From: Gammaproteobacteria bacterium | Lineage (GTDB): Bacteria > Pseudomonadota > Gammaproteobacteria > Ga0077536 | Reading direction: 5' to 3' | DNA length: 32,557 nt | NCBI GenBank assembly: GCA_030429865.1 | Contig: JAUIFX010000027.1 | Span: 1 to 32,557, forward strand | In this document: in pieces, positions 16,030 to 23,903 of the stretch | How positions within the stretch are numbered: the stretch's first letter is position 1 | How the letters are laid out: every line of letters begins with the position of its first letter | Program-made: the position numbers and the translations under genes | The notes under the pieces: model-generated | The model's database searches: none | What the model was told of the DNA's origin: nothing | What the model saw: only the letters and a program-made list of their open reading frames with translations

Positions 16030-17453
16030 CGTCCCGCCCCACCCGCGGGCCACTCGTGCACCGGGGCACCGCTGCGCTGATGCTCGCAGTAGCTCGCCAT
16101 GAGCCGGTAGGGATGGCGCTCGTGCGCCAGGTAACAGGCACGTTGCCAGGCGGCGCCGGTCTGGCCGCAGGCGACCCGCGCCCGCACGATGCCGAGCCAG
16201 CGCTCGCGCTCGTCGAGGGCGATGCCGAGCCGCGCGAGGCCGGCGTCGGCATCGCCGATCAGCTCGTCGAGCAGCCACGCCGCCGCCGCCCGCTGCCCGC
16301 CGTCGCAGGTGAGCGTGGCATCGAGACCGTCGCGCGCGGCGCCGTAGAAATTGGCGCGGGCGTCGCCGGCCGTCACGCGCCCGATGCAGTCGCGCATGAC
16401 CCATTCGTGCACGGCACCGAGGTAGAGCGCGGCGTTGGCGATCATGTCGACGAGGCTCGGCCCCGCAGGCAGGGCGCGGTGTTCGAGACGCACGTGCGCG
16501 CCGTCGCTCTCGACCCCGATCAGCGGCCGGTTCCAGCGCCAGATGGTGCCGTTGTGCAGGCGCAGGTGGCGGAACGCCTGCGGATCGTCATCGAAGCGAA
16601 TCGGCAGCAGCACCGGGAACTCGGCCTCGTTCTCGGCGAAACACTCGAACAGCGAGCGCTCGAGGTAACCGCTGCCGAAGGTCACCCGCGGCCGCGCCGC
16701 GGCCGGCCCGGCGGCGCCGGCGATGGCCTGCTCGAAGAGCGGGATGCGGGTCTCGTCCCACAGCAGGCGATCGAACAGGATGGGGGCGTTGACCGCCGCC
16801 GCCAGCACCGGCGCCGACAGCGCGAGGGAGGCGTTGTAATAGCGGTGCGCGAGCGACACCGGGATCTTGAAGTGCACCTGGAACGACGTCGTCGCAGCCT
16901 CGAGCATGACGTCGCTGTGGCGCAGCGCCAGCTGCTCGCGGCCGTCGATACGGATCTCGAGCGGGCGTCCGCGATTGGCCGCGAGGAGCTCGTGGTTGAG
17001 CGCGTAGTAACGCTTGAGTGGCGAGATATTGGCCAGGGACAGGTCGCGCTCGCGGATCGTCGGCAGCGTGCCGATCATCACCATGTTGGCATCGAGGCCG
17101 TGGGCCACGGCGTTGCAGTGCGCCCACAGCGTTGCGAGGTCCTGCGCTGCAGCGGAAAAGGTACGTGGCGCGAAATCGCGCACCGGGGTGTTCAGCTCGA
17201 CGTTGAACCGCGACAGCTCGGGCACGACGTCGGGCGAGTCGAGCGCTTCGAGCAGCGCGGCGTTGCGCGGCACCGGGTGGAAGCCGTGGTCGAGCAGCCA
17301 GGCCTCCAGTTCGAAGCCCCAGGTGTAGCCGGTGTCGGACAGCGAGCCGTCGCCGAAACGGCGTCCCAGGGCCGCGGTCTCGTGCGCGAGGCGCGCGGCG
17401 AACGACGCGAAGTCGTCGCGGCTGAACGTGGTCTTCGAGATTTCTTCGCCCAT
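16026..17453 (-). CDS. Glutamate-cysteine ligase (GCS2)-family carboxylate-amine ligase
   Basis: The 475-residue protein resembles the GCS2 group of gamma-glutamyl ligases, which join the carboxylate of glutamate to an amine at the cost of ATP. TWGFELEAWLLD (44-55) corresponds to the N-terminal acidic metal/ATP strand, and SRFNVELNTP (81-90) to the second acidic motif. Later blocks include SFQVHFKIP and VRLEHRALPAGPSLVDM. It is longer than YbdK-type enzymes and unlike classical GshA. The ATG at 17453 is preferred to the longer open frame, because a TATAAT -10 lies at 17505-17500 and would transcribe it. It heads a three-gene operon with two amide hydrolases. True substrate unknown. Confidence 0.75.
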   Translation of the reverse strand: MGEEISKTTFSRDDFASFAARLAHETAALGRRFGDGSLSDTGYTWGFELEAWLLDHGFHPVPRNAALLEALDSPDVVPELSRFNVELNTPVRDFAPRTFSAAAQDLATLWAHCNAVAHGLDANMVMIGTLPTIRERDLSLANISPLKRYYALNHELLAANRGRPLEIRIDGREQLALRHSDVMLEAATTSFQVHFKIPVSLAHRYYNASLALSAPVLAAAVNAPILFDRLLWDETRIPLFEQAIAGAAGPAAARPRVTFGSGYLERSLFECFAENEAEFPVLLPIRFDDDPQAFRHLRLHNGTIWRWNRPLIGVESDGAHVRLEHRALPAGPSLVDMIANAALYLGAVHEWVMRDCIGRVTAGDARANFYGAARDGLDATLTCDGGQRAAAAWLLDELIGDADAGLARLGIALDERERWLGIVRARVACGQTGAAWQRACYLAHERHPYRLMASYCEHQRSGAPVHEWPAGGAGR

Positions 17454-17499
17454 GCCTTGCGCTCGTTGCCTGCTGCCCGCGACGGGGGCGCGGAGGCGG

Positions 17500-17505
17500 A
17501 TTATA
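17500..17505 (-). promoter_or_regulatory. -10 element of the GCS2 operon
   Basis: TATAAT, a perfect -10 hexamer, reads on the minus strand 47 bases upstream of the ATG. No good -35 is visible at 16-18 bp, which hints at activator dependence. It lies back to back with the boxR promoter. Confidence 0.5.
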
Positions 17506-17534
17506 GGGCTTCGGCAGCGCACCGTCGGAGGGGC

Positions 17535-17562
17535 TGGACAGCCCCGTATCATGCACTATACT
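17535..17562 (+). promoter_or_regulatory. boxR promoter
   Basis: TGGACA (17535-17540) and TATACT (17557-17562) are 16 bp apart and each match five of six consensus bases. Transcription would begin near 17569, 33 bases before the boxR ATG. Confidence 0.65.
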
Positions 17563-17597
17563 GCATGGCCTATTGCCCGCCCATGCATTATTGTGCT
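17550..17597. promoter_or_regulatory. Candidate BoxR operators (TGCA repeats)
   Basis: TGCA occurs at 17552, 17562 and 17584. The first two form CATGCA-N6-TGCATG, a perfect inverted repeat around the -10. The third gives TGCA-N6-TGCT, starting 32 bp after the first. The related repressor BzdR is known to bind TGCA-containing repeats and to release DNA on binding benzoyl-CoA, so autorepression is the natural reading. Confidence 0.6.
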
Positions 17598-17601
17598 TTT
17601 C

Positions 17602-18495
17602 ATGAGCGTACCCGCTTCCGCCAATGACGCCACCGACGATGCTGCTTATCTCGCGCAGCTCGGTGCGCGCGTGCGCCGCCTGCGTGCGCGGCGCGGCATG
17701 TCGCGGCGCATCCTCGCCGGTGCCTCGGGTGTCTCGGAACGCTACCTCGCGCAGCTCGAGACCGGTAAGGGCAACGCCTCGATCCTGGTGTTGAAGGCAG
17801 TCGCCACGGCCATGCACGTCGCCCTCGACGATCTCGTCGACGAACGCGCCGAGCAGAGCGTGGAGTACCTGTTGCTGCGCGAGCGCCTGCGCGCAGCGGA
17901 CGACGACGAGCTGCGCCGTCTCGCGGAAAGCCTGGCCGGCGCCCGCACGGGCGCGCCCCCGCAGCCGGCCCACATCGCGCTGATCGGTCTGCGCGGTGCC
18001 GGCAAGAGCACGCTCGGCGCCGCGCTCGCCAAGCGTCTCGGCCTGCCGTTCGTCGAGCTCGTGCAGGAAATCGAACGGGCGGCCGGCATGGCGGTGAGCG
18101 AGATCTTCGCGCGCGGCGGCCAGACCGCTTACCGCCGTTTCGAGCGCGCCGCGCTGGCCGCCTCGCTCGAACGCTTCGAACGCGCCGTGATCGCCTGCGG
18201 CGGCAGTCTCGTGTCCGAACCGCGCACCTTCGACTACCTGCTCGCATCGTGCTGCACGGTGTGGCTGCGCGCGCAGCCACGCGAGCACATGGAGCGCGTC
18301 ATTGCGCAGGGCGACTACCGGCCGATGGCCGACAACCGCCACGCGATGGCTGACCTGCGCCGCATCCTGGACGAGCGCGCGAGCCTCTATGCCCGCGCCG
18401 ATTACACCATCGACACCTCCGCCAACGGCGTCGAGCAGGCGCTGACCGCGCTGCTCGAACTGCCGTCCGTGCGCGAGCTGGCCATTGCTTCCTGA
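17602..18495 (+). CDS. boxR: BoxR/BzdR-family repressor of benzoate degradation
   Basis: The 297-residue protein joins an XRE-type helix-turn-helix (about 18-76, including RRILAGASGVSERYLAQLETGKGNAS in the recognition region) to a shikimate-kinase-like domain (about 122-290) with Walker A GLRGAGKST at 129-137. This architecture is diagnostic of the BzdR/BoxR repressors, whose kinase-like domain senses benzoyl-CoA. The chosen ATG lies downstream of a good promoter; an upstream in-frame ATG at 17551 falls inside the -10 region and is unlikely. There is no clear ribosome site, so expression may be deliberately low. boxC follows after 10 bp, so the repressor heads its own operon. Confidence 0.93.
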   Translation: MSVPASANDATDDAAYLAQLGARVRRLRARRGMSRRILAGASGVSERYLAQLETGKGNASILVLKAVATAMHVALDDLVDERAEQSVEYLLLRERLRAADDDELRRLAESLAGARTGAPPQPAHIALIGLRGAGKSTLGAALAKRLGLPFVELVQEIERAAGMAVSEIFARGGQTAYRRFERAALAASLERFERAVIACGGSLVSEPRTFDYLLASCCTVWLRAQPREHMERVIAQGDYRPMADNRHAMADLRRILDERASLYARADYTIDTSANGVEQALTALLELPSVRELAIAS

Positions 18496-18505
18496 GGAGC
18501 TTCCG

Positions 18506-20206
18506 ATGCCGACCGCCGCCACCGACACGCTCTCGGCAGATGCCGACGAGGCGCGTGTCATCGATTTCCGTACCGCACCCGATCGCTACCATCACTGGGA
18601 TCTCCGTATCGACGGGCGTATTGCCTGGCTCGGGCTCGACGTCGACGAGCAGGCGACGATTGGCGAAGGTTACGAGCTCAAGCTGAACTCCTACGACCTC
18701 GGCGTCGACATCGAGCTCCACGACGCCATCCAGCGCCTGCGCTTCGAGCACCCCGAAGTCGGCTGCGTGGTGGTCCATTCGAAAAACGAGCGCGTCTTCT
18801 GCGCCGGCGCCAACATCAAGATGCTCGGCCGGGCCACGCATGCGCACAAGGTCAACTTCTGCAAGTTCACCAACGAGACGCGCAACGGCATCGAAGATGC
18901 GAGCGCCGGCTCCGGTCTCGGCTTCCTGTGCGCGGTCAAGGGATCCTGCGCCGGTGGCGGCTACGAGCTGGCGCTGGCCTGCGACGAGATCATCCTTGCC
19001 GACGACGGCGCGAGCGCGGTCTCGCTGCCCGAGCTGCCGCTGCTCGCGGTGTTGCCGGGCACGGGCGGCCTGACCCGGCTGGTCGACAAGCGCCACGTGC
19101 GCCGCGATCGCGCCGATTTCTTCTGCACCATCGAGGAAGGAATCCGGGGCAAGCGCGCGCTCGACTGGCGCCTGGTCGACAGCATCGTGCCTTCCTCGGC
19201 CTTCGACGCGGCAATCGCCGCGCGCGCCGGTGAACTCGCCGCGGCGAGCGACCGGCCGGCCGATGCCACGGGCGTTGCGCTGACCCCGCTCGCACGCCGC
19301 ATCGAAGCCGACGCGCTGCACTACGACCATCTCGACATCCGGCTCGACCGCGCCACGCGCCTCGCCACGTTCACCCTGCGCGGACCGCTCGACGAACTGC
19401 CGGGCTCCCTCGACGAGATCCTCGCGCAGGGTGCCGCGTTCTGGCCGCTCGCGCTGATGCGCGAACTCGACGACGCGATCCTCCACCTGCGCTTCAACGA
19501 AGAGGAGATCGGCACCTGGATGTTCAAGAGCGAAGGCGACGTCGCGCGCGTGCTCGCCGCCGACGCCCTGCTCGAGGCCCATGCGGAGAACTGGTTCGTG
19601 CGCGAGGTATGCCTGTTCGCGCAGCGCGTGCTCAAGCGCATCGATGTCTCGGCCCGCACCCTCGTCGCCGCCGTCGAACCGGGCTCCTGCTTCGCCGGCA
19701 CCCTGCTCGAGCTGGTGCTCGCGGCCGACCAGAGCTTCATGCTCGACGGCGGCTTCGAAGACGACGAGCGTCCGCCGGCCGACATCGCGCTCTCGGCAGC
19801 CAATTTCGGCCGCCTGCGCATGGTCAACGGCCTGACCCGGCTCGAAGCGCGCTCGCTCGACGACCCCGGCGCGGTCGCGCGCCTCGAAGCACTGCGCACC
19901 GAGCCGCTCGACGCCGCGCGTGCCGAGGAACTCGGCCTGGTCACGTTCATTCCCGACGACATCGACTGGGAGGACGAGCTGCGCATCCTCGTCGAGGCGC
20001 GCGCCGGCTTCTCGCCGGATGCGCTGAGCGGGCTCGAAGCGAACATCCGCTTCCCCGGCCCGGAAACGATGGAATCGAAGATTTTCGCGCGCCTGTCCGC
20101 GTGGCAGAACTGGATCTTCCAACGACCCAACGCGGTCGGCGAGAAAGGCGCACTGGTGCTCTACGGCACCGGCGAACGCCCGCAGTACGACAAGCGCCGC
20201 GTGTAG
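18506..20206 (+). CDS. boxC: 2,3-epoxybenzoyl-CoA dihydrolase (benzoyl-CoA-dihydrodiol lyase)
   Basis: The 566-residue enzyme opens the ring of 2,3-epoxybenzoyl-CoA, giving 3,4-dehydroadipyl-CoA semialdehyde and formate. It is a double crotonase-fold protein. The first half carries NERVFCAGANIKML (about 93-106) and the oxyanion loop GSCAGGGYELALACDE (about 145-160). The second half has GSCFAGTLLELVLAADQ (about 392-408). Length matches known BoxC. The start is set by GAGGAG seven bases upstream; a slightly longer frame has no support. It lies between boxR and boxB with short spacers. Confidence 0.95.
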   Translation: MPTAATDTLSADADEARVIDFRTAPDRYHHWDLRIDGRIAWLGLDVDEQATIGEGYELKLNSYDLGVDIELHDAIQRLRFEHPEVGCVVVHSKNERVFCAGANIKMLGRATHAHKVNFCKFTNETRNGIEDASAGSGLGFLCAVKGSCAGGGYELALACDEIILADDGASAVSLPELPLLAVLPGTGGLTRLVDKRHVRRDRADFFCTIEEGIRGKRALDWRLVDSIVPSSAFDAAIAARAGELAAASDRPADATGVALTPLARRIEADALHYDHLDIRLDRATRLATFTLRGPLDELPGSLDEILAQGAAFWPLALMRELDDAILHLRFNEEEIGTWMFKSEGDVARVLAADALLEAHAENWFVREVCLFAQRVLKRIDVSARTLVAAVEPGSCFAGTLLELVLAADQSFMLDGGFEDDERPPADIALSAANFGRLRMVNGLTRLEARSLDDPGAVARLEALRTEPLDAARAEELGLVTFIPDDIDWEDELRILVEARAGFSPDALSGLEANIRFPGPETMESKIFARLSAWQNWIFQRPNAVGEKGALVLYGTGERPQYDKRRV

Positions 20207-20224
20207 CGGCGGAGGAAACCCGAC

Positions 20225-21643
20225 ATGGCACAGGTGGATTACAGCGAACTCATCCCGAACAACGTCGACCTCGCCTCGGACCGGCGCCTCAAGCGCGCGC
20301 TCGAGGCCTGGCATCCGAAGTTCATGGACTGGTGGTGCAATTACGGTCCCGACCAGTACCAGGACAAGGCCGTGTACCTGCGCACCGCGGTCAGCGTCGA
20401 CAAGGACGGCTGGGCGCAATTCGATCACGTCAGGATGCCCGACTACCGCTGGGGCATCTTCCTGGCCGAGAACAACCGCGACGAGAAGACCATCAACTTC
20501 GGCGAGCACAAGGGCGAACCGGTCTGGCAGGAGGTGCCGGGCGAGTACCGCGGGCCGCTGCGCCGGCTGATCGTCACCCAGGGCGATACCGAGCCGGCTT
20601 CGGTCGAGCAGCAGCGTATCCTCGCCGCGACCGCGCCCTCGCTGTACGACATGCGCAATCTCTTCCAGGTGAACGTCGAAGAGGCGCGCCACCTGTGGGC
20701 GATGGTCTACCTGCTGATGGCGCACTTCGGCCGCGACGGCCGCGAGGAAGCCGAGGAGCTGCTCGAACGCCGCTCGGGCGATCCCGACAAGCCGCGCATT
20801 CTCGGCGCCTTCAACGAACGCACGCCGGACTGGCTGTCGTTCTACATGTTCACCTACTTCACCGACCGCGACGGCAAGTACCAGCTCGCCTCGCTGGCCG
20901 AGTCCGCGTTCGATCCGCTCGCGCGCACGTGCCAGTTCATGCTGACCGAGGAAGCGCACCACATGTTCGTCGGCGAGACCGGCGTCGCGCGCGTGATCCA
21001 GCGCGCCTGCGATCTCATGCGCGAGCACCGCACGGACGACGTGCGCAAGTTCGGGGCCATCGATCTGCCGACGATCCAGAAGTACGTCAACTTCCATTTC
21101 AGCGTGTCGGAGGACCTGTTCGGTGCCGAACAGTCGACCAACGCCGCCAACTATTTCACGCAGGGCCTGAAGGGCCGTTACATGGAGGCGCGCATCAAGG
21201 ACGACCACCTGCTCAAGGACTCCCCGTACAGCGTCACCGATCTCGTCGACGGCGAACTCCGCCAGCAGGAAGTGCCGGCGTTGACCGCGATCAACGAGCG
21301 CCTGCGAGACGATTACATCGCCGATTGCCAGCGTGGCGTGGACCGCTGGAACAAGCTGATCAAGGAAGCCGGCATCGACTTCGAGATAACCCTGCCGCAC
21401 CGCGCGTTCCATCGCCAGATCGGGGTCTTCTCGGGCGCCCACGTGACGCCGCAGGGCAAGGTCGTCGACGCCGCGACCTGGGCTGCCCGCGAGTACGACT
21501 GGCTGCCGTCACCGGCAGACCACGAGTACGTGCAGTCGCTGATGCAGCAGGTCACCGAACCGGGCCGCTTCGCCTCGTGGATTGCGCAACCGCGTATCGG
21601 CATCAATAATCAGCCGATCGAATTTCCCTACGTGAAGCTGTGA
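20225..21643 (+). CDS. boxB: Benzoyl-CoA 2,3-epoxidase subunit BoxB
   Basis: The 472-residue diiron oxygenase epoxidises benzoyl-CoA with O2. All expected diiron ligand motifs are present: a Glu in GDTEPAS (123), EARH (153-156), Asp in YFTDRD (214) and EAHH (243-246). GGAGG before the ATG, near 20210, supports the start. The enzyme needs electrons from a reductase, normally BoxA. Here the next gene, overlapping by four bases, is a [2Fe-2S] ferredoxin instead, which suggests that it is the direct donor. Confidence 0.96.
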   Translation: MAQVDYSELIPNNVDLASDRRLKRALEAWHPKFMDWWCNYGPDQYQDKAVYLRTAVSVDKDGWAQFDHVRMPDYRWGIFLAENNRDEKTINFGEHKGEPVWQEVPGEYRGPLRRLIVTQGDTEPASVEQQRILAATAPSLYDMRNLFQVNVEEARHLWAMVYLLMAHFGRDGREEAEELLERRSGDPDKPRILGAFNERTPDWLSFYMFTYFTDRDGKYQLASLAESAFDPLARTCQFMLTEEAHHMFVGETGVARVIQRACDLMREHRTDDVRKFGAIDLPTIQKYVNFHFSVSEDLFGAEQSTNAANYFTQGLKGRYMEARIKDDHLLKDSPYSVTDLVDGELRQQEVPALTAINERLRDDYIADCQRGVDRWNKLIKEAGIDFEITLPHRAFHRQIGVFSGAHVTPQGKVVDAATWAAREYDWLPSPADHEYVQSLMQQVTEPGRFASWIAQPRIGINNQPIEFPYVKL

Positions 21644-21963
21644 CGTCCATGGGTACCGTGATCGCAACCGACCGCGAAGGCGCCGAGCACCGGCTGGAAG
21701 CAAGCGAAGGTCATACGCTGATGGAGATCCTGCGTGACGGCGGCCTGCCGATCGAAGCGATCTGCGGCGGCCAGTGCATCTGTTCGACCTGCCACGTCTA
21801 TGTCGACGCGGACTGGGCGGCGCGGCTCACGCCGCGCGCGACCGACGAGCAGGTGATGGTCGAAGACTCCGGCCACTACCAGGAGAACTCGCGTCTCGCC
21901 TGCCAGGTACCCTACGTCGACGAGCTGGACGGCATCCGCCTGACGCTCGCGCCCGAGTTCTGA
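21640..21963 (+). CDS. [2Fe-2S] ferredoxin, adrenodoxin type, linked to BoxB
   Basis: The 107-residue protein has cluster ligands Cys42, Cys48, Cys51 and Cys88, i.e. C-x5-C-x2-C-x36-C, the spacing of adrenodoxin/putidaredoxin-type ferredoxins. An extra Cys46 lies inside the loop. The GTG start (21640) overlaps the boxB stop (GTGA); an ATG at 21649 is an alternative. The stop overlaps the bclA ATG (TGATG). This tight coupling with boxB and the lack of a boxA gene in the window suggest that it feeds electrons to the epoxidase. The ferredoxin reductase is not encoded here. Confidence 0.9.
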   Translation: MTSMGTVIATDREGAEHRLEASEGHTLMEILRDGGLPIEAICGGQCICSTCHVYVDADWAARLTPRATDEQVMVEDSGHYQENSRLACQVPYVDELDGIRLTLAPEF

Positions 21964-23525
21964 TGGCGACGGGCGAGGCCGCGGCGGACGCAGCGCCGCG
22001 GCCCTACAACGCCGCCGCCGACCTGGTCGAACGCAACCTCGCGGCCGGGCGCGCCGGGAAGCTCGCCTACATCGACGACCACGGCCGTTACACCTACGGC
22101 GAGCTCGACGCCGCGGTGCGCCGCGCAGCGGCGTTGTGGCGCCAACTCGGCGTTGCGCGCGAGCAGCGCGTGCTGCTCGCCATGCACGACAGCTTCGCCC
22201 TGCCGGTGATGTTCCTCGGCGCCATCCGCGCCGGCATCGTGCCGGTGCTCGCCAACACCCTGCTGACCGCCGACGACTACAGCTACCTGCTCGACGACAG
22301 CCGCGCGCGGGTCGCCATCGTCTCGGCGCCGCTCGCCGAGCACTTCGACGGTGCAGTCGCCGCGGCACCCGAACTCGCGCGACTCATCGTCGCCGGCGGT
22401 GGCGACGACGAACTCGGCGGGCTGCTCGCGCAGGCACGCGGCGACGATACGGTGGCCGCGACCTGCAGCGACGAAGCCTGCTTCTGGCTGTACTCCTCCG
22501 GCTCGACCGGGCGCCCCAAGGGCACCGTGCACGTGCATGCCTCGCTCGCCCTGACCGCCGAGCTGTACGCGCGCCCGGTCCTGGGTATCTGCGCCGAGGA
22601 CGTGGTCTTCTCCGCCGCCAAGTTGTTCTTCGCCTACGGCCTCGGCAACGCCCTGTCGTTCCCGCTCAGCGTTGGCGCGACCACCGTGCTGATGGCCGAG
22701 AGGCCGACGCCCGAAGCGGTGTTCGCGCGCCTCGTCGAACACCGGCCGACGCTCTTCTTCGGCGTGCCCACGCTCTACGCCGGGTTGCTCGCACATCCCG
22801 GGATCCCCGCGGCCGAGGCCCTCTCACTCCGCCTGTGCACGTCCGCCGGCGAAGCGCTGCCCGCCGATCTCGGGACACGCTGGCGCGCGCATTTCGGCAT
22901 CGACATCCTCGACGGCATCGGCTCTACGGAGATGCTGCACATCTTCCTTTCCAACCGCCCCGGCGAAGTCCGCTACGGCACCACCGGGCGCGCGGTCGAT
23001 GGTTACGAACTGCGCATCGTCGACGACGACGACATGCCGGTCGCGCCGGGCGAGATTGGTGAGCTGCACGTCGCCGGCCCGACCGCCGCGGCCCATTACT
23101 GGAACAAGCGCGCGCAGTCGCGGGCCACGTTCGCCGGGCGCTGGACGCGCACCGGCGACAAGTACCGCCAGGACGACGACGGCTACTACGTCTACTGCGG
23201 GCGCAGTGACGACATGCTCAAGGTCGGCGGCATCTATGTCTCACCGACCGAGGTCGAAGCGGCGCTGATTGCGCACGAGGCGGTACTCGAGGCGGCGGTC
23301 ATCGGTCAGCGCGATGCCGCGGGCCTGGTCAAGCCGCGCGCTTTCGTCGTGCTCAAAGCGGGCCACCGGGGCGATGACGCAATGGCCGAAGCGCTCAAGC
23401 TGCACGTCAAGGAACGCCTCGCGCCGTACAAGTATCCACGCTGGATCGATTTCATCGAAATGCTGCCGAAGACCGCGACCGGCAAGATTCAACGCTTCCG
23501 CCTGCGCGAAGCCGATCATTGTTGA
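21963..23525 (+). CDS. bclA: Benzoate-CoA ligase
   Basis: The 520-residue adenylate-forming enzyme activates benzoate to benzoyl-CoA, the first step of the box pathway and the source of the BoxR effector. It has the P-loop YSSGSTGRPKG (about 176-186), GIGSTEMLHIFLSNRPG (about 318-334), GRSDDMLKVGGIYVSPTEVE (about 412-431) and the catalytic-Lys segment PKTATGKIQR near 500-510. GSTEMLHIF and GGIYVSP are characteristic of benzoate/aryl-CoA ligases rather than FadD types. Its ATG overlaps the ferredoxin stop. A 4-hydroxybenzoate or other arylcarboxylate preference cannot be excluded, but the operon favours benzoate. Confidence 0.92.
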   Translation: MATGEAAADAAPRPYNAAADLVERNLAAGRAGKLAYIDDHGRYTYGELDAAVRRAAALWRQLGVAREQRVLLAMHDSFALPVMFLGAIRAGIVPVLANTLLTADDYSYLLDDSRARVAIVSAPLAEHFDGAVAAAPELARLIVAGGGDDELGGLLAQARGDDTVAATCSDEACFWLYSSGSTGRPKGTVHVHASLALTAELYARPVLGICAEDVVFSAAKLFFAYGLGNALSFPLSVGATTVLMAERPTPEAVFARLVEHRPTLFFGVPTLYAGLLAHPGIPAAEALSLRLCTSAGEALPADLGTRWRAHFGIDILDGIGSTEMLHIFLSNRPGEVRYGTTGRAVDGYELRIVDDDDMPVAPGEIGELHVAGPTAAAHYWNKRAQSRATFAGRWTRTGDKYRQDDDGYYVYCGRSDDMLKVGGIYVSPTEVEAALIAHEAVLEAAVIGQRDAAGLVKPRAFVVLKAGHRGDDAMAEALKLHVKERLAPYKYPRWIDFIEMLPKTATGKIQRFRLREADHC

Positions 23526-23903
23526 CATTCCCTACACTCTGTAACAACGCAACAGCTTGTGCTTTACCCTGGCGCGCACCACAATTGCCCCAATTGGGGG
23601 ATAGCCGGTGCGCACTCGCCTCATCCACGAGCGAATCAGCGCATCGCATGCCCGACTGCGTGTCGCAAGGACCGCTGCCGCGAAACTTCGAGCCGGACGC
23701 CAGCACGCCGCTGGAGGGCAGTCATCGCGAGCAACGTAACCATCCCGGCGCACGTTCCGAGGAGCCGATTCCATGCGGACAGTTTGTCAGCACAGTCGCG
23801 TGCGCTTTGCGGCCGTCATCGTGCGGTCCGCGCGCTCACGCGCGGCAGCTGCCAGCGCATGGCCGCACCTCGGCGTCGCGCCACCCGGTGCGTGTCCGGG
23901 CTG
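23526..23903 (+). other. Intergenic region, 378 bp, upstream of the kinase gene
   Basis: No frame here has family similarity. A perfect TTGACA hexamer (23522-23527) overlaps the bclA stop but has no -10 at 15-19 bp. A perfect 12-bp palindrome CCCCAATTGGGG lies at 23588-23599. The rest is unremarkable. The promoter of the signalling pair is presumably here. Confidence 0.5.
23588..23599. promoter_or_regulatory. Perfect palindrome CCCCAATTGGGG
   Basis: This is a 12-bp perfect palindrome in the otherwise featureless leader of the kinase gene, 305 bp before its ATG. It could be a dimeric regulator site. It lacks a U-tract, so it is not a good terminator for the benzoate operon. Confidence 0.35.

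Noticed and set aside
18299-21442. Very long open frame antisense to boxR, boxC and boxB (over 1000 codons).
   Set aside because: It lies opposite clearly conserved genes, has no recognisable domain, and long antisense frames are expected in GC-rich coding DNA.
23522-23550. Perfect TTGACA hexamer at the bclA stop.
   Set aside because: No acceptable -10 lies 15-19 bp downstream, so it is not called as a promoter.
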